A stretch of 64,000 bases of DNA from Desmodesmus armatus (Eukaryota; Chlorophyta; Chlorophyceae; Sphaeropleales; Scenedesmaceae): the NCBI GenBank assembly GCA_007449985.2, contig VIIQ02000051.1, forward strand, positions 434,001 to 498,000, written 5' to 3'. The notes below the pieces were generated by a model. It was not told where the DNA came from. It did not search any database and worked only from the letters and a program-made list of their open reading frames with translations. Every line of letters begins with the position of its first letter. Within the stretch, counting starts at the first letter, position 1. The translations under genes were made by a program, and so were the position numbers. Of this stretch, positions 46,516 to 55,239 are shown in pieces.

Positions 46516-47057
46516 ATGGTGGAGGTTGATCGCTTCCTGATGCTGCTATAGCCACAGGTGGTGGCTACGGCTGCAGATAACAGTTGCTGGCTTCGTTGGC
46601 AGCGCTGCAGCAGCACCACACCGTGTTGTCCTGGATAGCTGCCTGCACACCAGAAGCTGCTAAGGAGCACGATGTAGCAATTACAGAATTGAGAAGAGCT
46701 GAGTATAGGATGTGCCACAGCAAGCCAACAACACAAACAGATCAAAAGACTGCTGCTGCTTGTCTTGCTACCGTGTGCAGTACATGTAAGAGGTGCAGTA
46801 GCTTACGGTGGACTGATCACGTTTCACTGCACACAATATCACAGCTTGTGATCCAGACTCGCCGTGAGTTGGTTGGCAACCGCTGTGGATCGGACTCGGA
46901 CAGGACGCGGAGGGCATACCTGTGTGCTTTGTCCTGTGATACACTGTTCTTGTTAAGGCGCCGCGAAACGTCACTGAAATTAGCAGTAGCAACAGCCCGG
47001 CAGCGGCAGCAGCAGCAGCAGCAGCAGCAGTCTGCTCCCAGCACTGTTGCCAGCCCA
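46516..47057. promoter_or_regulatory. Divergent promoter region
   Basis: 540 bp between two head-to-head genes. The plus frame is open through it from 46584 without an ATG until RMCHSK, so part could be coding or 5' UTR of the plus gene. No clear TATA box. Confidence 0.35.
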
Positions 47058-47755
47058 ATGGTCAGCACCAGGCGGCACCCCTCCTTAGGGCGTGCTGGAA
47101 CGGTGGCAACTCCCAGCAGCAACAAGCCCAAGACGTCACCCAAAAAGTCCAAGGCAGCAGCACCTGAAGAAGCAGTTGATGCAGGCGGTGATGAGCAAGA
47201 GCAGCAGCAAGCGCAGGGACAGCAAGAGGAGTTGGAGCTGAATACCAGCAGCCCTGGTGGTGTTCAAGCCTTGAAGGATGGTGACCCTGACAAGCCTGCT
47301 GCTCTTCAGCAACAGGACCAGCAGCAGGAGCAGCAGACAGCCAGCAAGCACAGCAGTAGAAAGCGGAAGCAGTCTACTGCCGCAGCAGATGCCCCTGTTT
47401 CAGCTGCAGCAGATGCCGGAGCAGCACCTGCAGTGGACCTCCTACCTGCAGCACTCCTGCAGCAGCTGCAGCAGCAGCGCCAGCAGCAACAGCAGCAGCG
47501 CCCAGGCCTGCAATCTTCAGGCAGGCATGGCCAGCACAAGGCAGCAGCAGCAGCAGCGGCGGCAGCAGCAAAGCAATGAGGCAGAAGAAGCAGCGCATTG
47601 CAGAGGTGCAGAAGGGGCCTGTGCGGGTAGCTGTCTTGCCTGCCCTAGCAGCAGGCACAGGCGCTGTGCAGCAGCAGCAGCAGGTGTCTGCAGGGGCCGT
47701 GCTGAGGCAGAAGCTGCTGGAAGGCCGGCTGCACAGGTCCAGAGCCATGCTGTGA
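47058..47755 (+). CDS. Basic, Gln-rich, probably nuclear protein with one apparent frame break
   Basis: The start ATG gives MVSTRRHPSLGRAGTVATPS followed by PKTSPKKSKAAAPEE and later SSRKRKQS, two NLS-like patches, with Q and A runs between. In the first frame the protein ends at 47579 in a polyA/Q run. In the next frame, immediately after the CAG repeat, is SKAMRQKKQRIAEVQKGPVR then VAVLPALAAG, and 35 residues later QKLLEGRLHRSRAML before a stop at 47753. That tail is compositionally normal and looks conserved, so I join them; one missing base in the repeat at 47540-47575 would restore the reading. A short intron is possible. Family unknown. Confidence 0.4.
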
Positions 47756-48690
47756 TGTGCTGTGACATGCTGTGGCGTGCTGTGACATGCTGTGTCGTGC
47801 TGAGTGGCTGAGCAGCGCTGCGGCGTGACCTGTTACCCTGCAGGTCTGTGCTGTGCTGTGTATGTGTGGCACGTGTTGCACGTTTGCAACACTGCAAATT
47901 GTTGGCGATGGTGTGTGTCCCGTGCAGTAGTATGTGTTGTGTGTGTTTGCATACTTGTGTGGGCACAGGCTGGTTTGTCGTTGCCTGGGGGGGCAGGCTG
48001 TCAGTGTCTGCCTGTCCGCTTTTGTCACAGAGCTGACCGTGTGTGTACTGTAGCGACTGGCTCACCGTGAGCGGGGCCCGCAAACTGTACTGCACCGAAA
48101 GCCCTCTGCTGCTTGGCACCTGCGGCATGGTGTGACCTTTGATTGCGGCCAGTTTTTGTTGCTGCCAGCACATTGTGAGCGGCTCCCACCTTTGTGCTGC
48201 CAGTGACTGGCTGGCATGAGCTGTCAACCTTCATAGCTACAGGGGCAACATTGGTTGATTGTGAGTCAGGCGGCCAGCACGGAACAGGCGCACCAGCAGC
48301 TGCAGCGCCATGGCACCTGCATGGCCATATGTGTAGCTCAAATGCAGCTTTGTAAGCTGTGTCACAGCAGGGCATCAGCAACAGCACAGATGGGGTTGCC
48401 GGCAGCATCAGCAGCGGGCTGGCAGCACTGCAACCCCTGGTGGGGAGGTGCAACGGCAATCATTGAAGGTGCCATTGCCGCCGCCGCCGCTGTTGGGAGC
48501 AGTGTGGGGCTGTTGATTGCATGTGTGCAGTACAGACGAGGAGGTCTGTGGAAGTGGGCAGGAGGGCACCTCCTGGAGGTGTATGTGCAGGCGCCAGTAG
48601 TGCCTCCATCCCTGCTGATGCATCCTCCATGCATGTTGGATGATGGCTGCAGCTGGTGTGACCTGTGTAACTTGTGGATCGGTTGGACTC
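47756..48690. other. No supported gene; CTGTGA repeats
   Basis: A run of TGCTGTGACATGCTGTG-like words at 47745-47800 forms a degenerate ~10-bp repeat. A plus frame at 48390-48695 has one hydrophobic stretch (IIEGAIAAAAAVGSSVGLLI) but no family match. Confidence 0.4.
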
Positions 48691-48900
48691 CATGAACACG
48701 GGGGGGCGGGGGGCGCGCGCGCGGGGGGGGGGGGGGGGGGGACACGGGCCCAGGGGGGGGGCGCACACGGGCCCGGGGGGGGGGGGGGGGGGGGGGGGGG
48801 GACCGGCGTCTACGTGGGTGGGGTGGGTGGGGGGGCATGTGGGGGGGAAGCAAAGGCAGGGGTGGGGGCAGGGGGCAACAGGCAGGCCAGGCAGGGGGGG
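48691..48900. repeat. Poly-G tract cluster (G-quadruplex potential)
   Basis: The plus strand has several G runs of 9 to over 20 bases within about 120 bp (48695-48801), interrupted by ACACGGGCCC, then shorter G runs to 48900. It lies just 3' of the second tRNA-Gly (in the tRNA's orientation). Confidence 0.9.
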
Positions 48901-48941
48901 AGGGTGGGCCACAAGGTTGCTGAGGTGGGCAACAAGAAGGC

Positions 48942-49012
48942 TGCGCTCACGGGGACTCGAACCCCGGCCTGGTCCGTGGCAGGGACCTATCATACCCCTA
49001 GACTATGAGCGC
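48942..49012 (-). tRNA. tRNA-Gly(GCC), second copy
   Basis: The reverse complement is identical over 71 nt to the gene at 17609-17679: acceptor GCGCTCA/TGAGCGC, anticodon GCC in CTGCCAC, and T loop TTCGAGT. The upstream flank (49013-49085) is also shared with the first copy, whereas the downstream flanks differ. Confidence 0.95.
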
Positions 49013-49149
49013 CGATTGATGCAACGTTGACGAAATCTTGTGTCTATGAAAGCCCAATTCGATCAGGGTTTAGTGTTTCGGGCGCATTTTCAAAAACGCC
49101 AATAGCCGTTTTTCAGACTTTAAACAGAAATGTAAGTGATGCAGCTGTG

Positions 49150-49290
49150 AGACATGGATTTCGTAGCCCTAGAGGCAGCCTCCAAGTCCTGGTTTCCTCA
49201 CGTCCCACCCAGCCACCCCTTCTTGCGTGTGACTGGGGAGTCGACCTTGAGTGTTCACCGTGTTGCTATTGTACCAGGAGCTGATTGAGC
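49150..49290 (+). pseudogene. Non-LTR retroelement ORF tail (5'-truncated copy 3)
   Basis: The plus frame reads DFVALEAASKSWFPHVPPSH then PFLRVTGESTLSVHRVAIVP before a stop, almost the same as the tail of the copy at 12614-12960. Nothing of the element upstream of DFV remains. The break point lies about 140 bp from the tRNA-Gly, and the fragment points away from the tRNA as in the first locus. Confidence 0.7.
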
Positions 49291-49392
49291 TTCTGGTTGG
49301 CATGTCCTGGTGACAATGAGTGAGTGAGCGTCCCGGTGTAACACTTCTTCCTTCTTCTTGCTGCATTTGCTACATGTCCATCTCCACACTGA

Positions 49393-49470
49393 TGATGATG
49401 ATTTGTGTTACATTGGGGCCTGTCAATGCAGACCATAAGCTGCCGACCAGTGGCAACCGGGGACACCAAT
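49393..49470 (-). mobile_element. Solo A-type retroposon end with 15-bp target-site duplication
   Basis: Minus-strand element of 78 bp: ATTGGTGTCCCCGGTTGCCA ... CCCCAATGTAACACAAATC plus an (ATC)n tail, truncated at its 5' side. It is flanked by CCATCTCCACACTGA at 49378-49392 and again at 49471-49485. It sits inside the 3' UTR of copy 3. Confidence 0.85.
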
Positions 49471-49640
49471 CCATCTCCACACTGAAACAGCAGGTGCCTG
49501 TCACCAGTCATTCGTGTTCATGTTCATGTGCGTTCCACAAGGCCGCATCATCATCAATGCTCTATGCCTTGCACATGCTTGCATGTCTTGCTAACTTTGT
49601 GTGTCCTTGCAGGTACTTGCTGAAATATGCAGGTCAAAAG

Positions 49641-49760
49641 GTGGCGCTTTGTTACTTTTGGGGGATGATGGATTGGAGTCCCCGGTTGCTAATGGTTGGC
49701 TGCTTATGGCCTGAACCAACAGGCCCATGTAACACAACTACTACTACTACCGCATCACTG
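49641..49760 (+). mobile_element. Retroposon 3' module with (ACT)n tail (end of copy 3)
   Basis: Reads GGTGGCGCTTTGTTACTTTT on the left and GGCCCATGTAACACAACT then (ACT)4 on the right. It follows the ORF tail of copy 3 by about 350 nt, as in the other copies (allowing for the nested 78-bp insert). Confidence 0.75.
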
Positions 49761-50188
49761 TGAGGCAACATACATCATTCTTGATTTGTTGTAGCCGCCA
49801 AAAGGCAGTGAGCTGGTGTAAGACTTCTTCTGCAGCAGACGTCCGTCTCTTCTTCAATTACATCCCAGCCTGCTGTCTCCTGCTGGTCATCACACCACTC
49901 AAAACAATGCTGTATGTATGAATTCCCTGCAGTGATGATGAGGATGGAAGAGTGGGGGTGGGGCAATGCATGCGTTCATAGGTGGGGAGGGGCAGGGTGG
50001 GGGAGGGCAGGGTGCAGGGTTGCAGCGTACACGCAGTACAAGTAAGGGAGCAGCTGCAATTGCAGGAGAGGAAGCAATGGGGCCATCACTTGCAGTAACA
50101 GTGGCATACAGTGTTTGCCTGTTGTCTAGGCTCTTGGAATGTGCAAAAACAAGTAGGGAAAATCAACAAGCCAACAATTGCTTTTTGC

Positions 50189-50232
<44 letters not shown>

Positions 50233-50254
50233 GCTGTTGTTGTTGTCACTGCAG
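49761..50254. other. Expected site of HIBADH 5' exons; none found
   Basis: No frame here encodes the GFIGLGNMG-type NAD loop. The 3' end is a (CTG)n run (about 50190-50225) leading to the acceptor of the first recognised exon. Confidence 0.45.
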
Positions 50255-52448
50255 CCGCAAGGGTTACTCGAAGCTGAAGGTGGCCTACAACCCTCCCTCC
50301 TGATCGACAGCAGCACCATACTGCCCACCTACACACAAAAGCTGGCCAGCACCATAGCCACATATTCCCTGCTGGCACCAGGAGCAAGGAAGGTCCCTGG
50401 CTCTGAGGGGCCAGTGTTTGTGGATGCTCCTGTGTCAGGGGGTGTGCCGGGCGCTGTGGCTGCATCCCTTACGTTCATGGTGAGAAGTTGTGCGTGTGTG
50501 TGTGGGGGGGGGGGGAGGGGGTGCAAGGATGATGGTGTGGTTATGGGTGTTGAGGGGTACTCAACACCCATAAACACCCCACTCGATGTGGGGGTGGGGA
50601 GGGTCTAGGAAATGTCCCTGGCTCTGAGGGGCCGGTGTTTGTTGATGCTCCTGTGTCTGGTGGGGTGCCAGGCGCTGTGGCGGCATCCCTTACGTTATGG
50701 GGAGCTTGGGAGATGGGGGCGGTGGGGCTCTGGCAAGGAGGATGGTGTGCTTTTGGGTGTTGACTTGTGTGGGGTGCAGAGGGGCGAGGGAGGTCCCTGG
50801 TTCTGAGGGGCCAGTGTTTGTGGATGCTCCATGCCTGCAGAGTGGCGGCAGTGATTTGGGTGTGCCCCCCCAACCCGCAGATCAATCACGGTACATGACA
50901 TGTTCCCTCGCCTGCTTTCCATGCCTCTCCCATCCATCTTTTTGCCCATGCGTGCAGTGTGGCGGCAGTGAGCTGGGTGTTCGTGCTGCCAAGCCCCTGC
51001 TGGGCCTGATGGGCAAGTCTGTGATGCACCTGGGGGATGCGGGAGCCGGGCAGGTGGCCAAAATCTGCAACAATTGGTGAGTGCATTCTAGCATGGGCAC
51101 TGACACAACCAGTTCAACCCCACTATGTGGCTCACAGATGAAGGCTGCAGCAAGACCCTGCAGATGAATGCTCCCACACGGGCCAGCCACACAATAGCAG
51201 GGGTCCATAGAATATCCCCCCCCTCCCCCCCCCCGGGGCCGGGCCGGCTCTGCTACAGGCTCCCAGTTCACCTGCCCTGCAAACCCCACCACTCACCCAC
51301 ACAGGCAATGGCAACAGAGGTAACTTCCCGAGGCGATGGCGCTGGGTGCCAGCATGGGCAGAGACCTGGGATACATCTGTCATCACTCCCAAAAAATGGC
51401 ACACTCCCTCTTACAAAACACAATCTGGAAAACAGAGGTTCAAACCCGTGTCACCCCCCCCTCCCGCGCTGTTCACCACCACTGGACGTGCAGGCAATGG
51501 CCATACAGATGGCTGGTCTGTCAGAGGCGCTGGCTCTGGGTGCCAGCATGGGCATTGACCCAGCCAAGCTGACGGCAGTGATGGACACATCCAGTGCACG
51601 CTGCTGGGCGAGCGAGTGCTACAACCCTGTACCGGTAAGTCAGGATATCAGCAAGAGTGGCGTCCGTGTGGTGACGTGACTCCTTCGCATGTGGATACAG
51701 CGGCGGCTTCAGCGCTGCTCTGAGTGCAATGCGTTCAAACTGCGCAATGCTGCTGCCACACATGGCTTTTTAACAACCAATCTGCTGACACCCTCTCCCC
51801 GCCCTTTTTTTTGCACCTGGATTATAGGCATGTCAGCAGTTGATCACTCACTGTTTCTCACTCATCATTTCTCTGAAACTGTGTCTCACGTTTACCCCAC
51901 CACAGGGTGTGATGCCAGATGTCCCGCGTTGCGTGGCTACAGTGGTGGGTTCAGTGCTGCGCTGATGGCCAAGGACCTGCGCATTGCCATGCAGCTGGCA
52001 GCAGCAACATCACAGCCACTGTTCATGGGGGAGAAGGCCGCACTGCTGTACAGACAGGTGGGGGGGGGGGCCTTCGTGGTTCATCGGGCGATAGTGGTGG
52101 TGTTGGCTATCTGGGGGGAGGGGGTGCCCTGAACGAGGCCTGTGTGTGTTGGGGAAGGGCGGGGGGGGGGGGGGGTGTAGGGCGTGCAACTAATTAGACA
52201 GATGGGGGGCTGTAACGGGGTGTGAGTGCATGTAGCACAAGCGGCGTTTGAGAGAGGGATGACGTTGGGGCTGCTTTGTGTGAATTTGATCATGTGTGTA
52301 TGTGGGCTTGCGTGGAGAAAGTAGTACTGCAAGTGGCGGCCGCTTTGCAGTGTGCCTCAGGCGAGACGAGGGGAGGGAATGCACTGGGTGATGCTCAAAC
52401 CAGTGAGCGCCTGGAGTGCGCAACAAGTGGTTGTGTCCTGGCGTTTTC

Positions 52449-52494
<46 letters not shown>

Positions 52495-52636
52495 GCTGCA
52501 GGTGTTGGATGCAACAGAGGTGCCGATGGACTTTGGAGCCATCTACAAATATGTGTACCATGGCACCGACAGCCACAGCAACGGCAACGGCAATAATGGC
52601 AGCAGTGGCGGCAGCAGCAGCACCGGCAAAAGTTGA
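50255..52636 (+). CDS. HIBADH: 3-hydroxyisobutyrate dehydrogenase, N-terminal exons missing
   Basis: Mitochondrial valine degradation enzyme (3-hydroxyisobutyrate to methylmalonate semialdehyde, NAD). Exons are 50255-50479, 50958-51076, 51494-51634, 51906-52057 and 52502-52636. They give LLIDSSTILPTYTQKLA, VFVDAPVSGGVPGAVAASLT with FMV, LGDAGAGQVAKICNN (catalytic Lys and Asn of the GxxGxGxxxKxxxN motif), GLSEALALGASMGIDPAKL, SSARCWASECYNPVPG, SGGFSAALMAKDLRIAMQLA and VLDATEVPMDFGAIYKYVYH. The NAD-binding Rossmann part (about 60-80 residues) is not found upstream, where a tRNA and retroelement relics lie instead. Two frame breaks occur: at the exon 2/3 junction (TTG read as TG) and inside exon 4 (near 51925). 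Each is mended by one extra base. Either a 5'-truncated pseudogene or a gene hurt by assembly errors with distant 5' exons. Confidence 0.75.
50384..50840 (+). repeat. Three tandem copies of HIBADH exon 1 end
   Basis: GGTCCCTGGCTCTGAGGGGCC through GCATCCCTTACGTT occurs at 50386-50479 (real exon, followed by GTGAGA), at about 50607-50698 (open but without a proper donor), and partly at about 50790-50838, where it is joined to TGCAG plus the start of exon 2 (GTGGCGGCAGTGA). Confidence 0.8.
51302..51560 (+). repeat. Duplicated start of HIBADH exon 3
   Basis: CAGGCAATGGC...GGCGCTGGGTGCCAGCATGGGCA occurs at 51304-51362 and, in full functional form, at 51491-51555. The first copy has a gap and is out of frame. 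Confidence 0.7.
52450..52501 (+). repeat. (CTG)n run at the HIBADH last 3' splice site
   Basis: About 14 CTG units end in CTGTGCTGCAG, the acceptor of the last exon. Confidence 0.85.
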
Positions 52637-55239
52637 GCAGCAGCAGCACCAGCAACAGTTGAGCGGCAGCAGGAACAGTAGTGCAGGGGCAGTGCTGCCC
52701 TGTTGGCTGTTGGCAGTTTTAGTTTCAGCAGCTCCATTGCAATGCATCACACCCAAGGTTTGGTGTCAGGGGAGATAGGTCTTATCTGACCTCAACTGTG
52801 TGTGCTGCATACTGGTTTGAATCTGTTTGTGCAGATTGTGAGCAGTAACTCCACCGCTGCATGTTCAAGCAGGCTCAATTTCATCAAAATGTCGGCCATT
52901 GTAGACCACATGCAGCGGGTTTTGGGGGTTGCATGATGCTTCACTGATGTGGTTGCTGGCAGCTGCATGTTCTGTGCCTTGGTAGCAGGCAACAGTTGTT
53001 CCCCTGGATAGAAGTATGTTTCCAGAGTGCATGTGATGCACGGCTTGTACAAAAGCGCGGACATCTTCCAGGCTTCGCCGGTCGGTTTTGTCTTCCGCCG
53101 TGTTTGTGCGGACACCGCCCCTCTCGCCTTCCTCGCGACGATCGTCGTTCTCCCGCCGTGCTGTCGCACTGCAACTGTGTGGTTTGTGCATGCTTACTGG
53201 TAAAATTGACGAAACGCCAGTCTTTGAGGTGTCGGGCTGTACAGCTGGTCCCTGCTGATGTACGTCACTGCTTGAAGCAGTACAACAGGACCTGTGGTGA
53301 ATGCACTACAGAAAGGCAGGCGGTAATAGCTCCTGAAATAATTTGTTTCTTGGCACTTCTCCGGCATGGTGTTGACTACCGTGCCTGATTGTGTGATGTA
53401 GTTTGTGGCCGCTGAGGTTGCTTTCCCTTTACACGACACCATGGTCGCTCAACATGTAACATTTGAAAGGGGTTCAATGCCACCATCCCTCCAGGGGCGT
53501 CACTGACGGCATGCAAATTTGTGTAAAGCTGCAGTGCAGAACCTGAGTGATCCATGTGGAGTCCACACCTGTGGACTGCACATACACCCAAGTGCCAGCA
53601 CGGTGCGCCAGCCAGCACATACAGCCTTGTTTGCTGCGCCGTCCGGGACTCATACTACTGGCCAGGGCGGGCGGGGAAATGCGGTGACTTCATGTGGCAG
53701 TCTCATCAATTAGCAAGGGTGTAGCACAAGCTGATGCACCGTTGGGTCTAGGCATGTGCCACATTGAGTGACTCACCAGTGAGTAAGGAGGCGTGTAGGG
53801 AACGCTGCTGACCCCCGTTCGTAGCAGGAGAGAAGAGATCAGTAGTACTGGTACCCAGGGTCAACAGGTTTTTGTGAACTTACAGAGGGTAGCAGGCGAG
53901 GGCAAACAGCCCACAGTCTCTAAGCCAGGGCAGATGACTCATCTTGGCATGGCATCCAACGTGCCTGGCCAAGCCAACTCTTCAGAGGCTCCTTGTTGGC
54001 ATGATATGCACTGTTCTCTCCGTAAGGGAAACCCAAGCTTCTGCAGCTTACCCCGCTACTCATTCATTGCCGCCTGCTAGCAGGCAGGACCAAGGCAACT
54101 TTGCCACAGTATCAAACAACTACCCTCTGGTTGAGGCTGTGCAGGAAACAAACTGTCCCTGACCCCCAACGCAGCCCAGCTGGCAGCGGGGCATGGCATG
54201 AGAACGGCCTGATGCAAGGCTGCCATGGGAGCACTCAGATCTGAGCCTCAGGCTCGAGAGTCTTGAGAGCTGGAACTGCCAATCAGAAAAAACATGCTCA
54301 GCAGCTCAGCAGCTCAGCAGCTGCTCCATTCGTGTTGCGGCACCATGTGCGCATGCAGTTGTCAAACGATACAAGCACCCAAAACAAATTGCACCCCCAT
54401 GCTGAAGAGATCAACAACTGTACCATGATCACCTCAGAAAGTGTGGCAGATCCTGTGTAAACCCGTCTTCTGAACGTGAACTACTCAGAGGCGGCATGCC
54501 ATGCTCATCAAAAAAACCACCAGGACTTACGACAACGTCACCCAACCAGCAGATCATGTGATGACCACTCAGCAGTGACATGCCGTGCTGTGTGAACGTG
54601 CTGTGTGAAATGGAGGTGAGACCTCACCAGCAGATCAGTTGCTGGTCACTAATGCAAACATGCATCTGGCAAGGCGGCCAGCCCTGTCTGGGAGCTGAAA
54701 TTTCACCAAATGCACACCAAGACCTGTGTTCACAGCTCCAGCCGTCACACCCCAGCAGAACCACCAAGCAAAGACTCTCGACATGTTGCGCTGGAGGAAC
54801 ATTCTGAAGCCGATTCAGGCCCACTTATTTTCTGCACTGTAAACGACAACACCTGCTGCTGAAACATGCAACCACCTGAACACTACGACATATACACCCC
54901 ATGCACCTGCCATCATGGGAACATCCCGCAACCAACCAAGGGCCCCGCAGGCCTCAACAGGGCAATACCACTTTTGACCACCAACACCCCGATACCACAC
55001 AAGCAAGTTCCTCTGCATGCCACTCTGTCTTTGCCCTGCTGTAATGTGCCAACATCAGCGGCTGTGGTCAGGATTGCCAGTGCACCCCCTGTGAACTGCC
55101 ACATGCTGCTGTACTTGTTGTCCTGCACTGGACTGCATGCGCTGCTGCTGATGTTGATTTTGTGCTGTGCCCAGTTGCATGCACACCTTGCAAGCCCAGG
55201 CCAGGCAGCAACAACTCAAACTGTCCTACCAGTTGACAG
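52637..55239. other. Gene-poor stretch
   Basis: The best frame is 52865-53191 (minus, ATG start, 108 codons) with LEDVRAFVQAVHHMHSGNIL and an end PLHVVYNGRHFDEIEPA. That end recalls the HYD/HFD-I finish of OTU-like peptidases carried by some transposons, but without the catalytic Cys block I cannot call it. Otherwise nothing is recognised. Confidence 0.3.
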
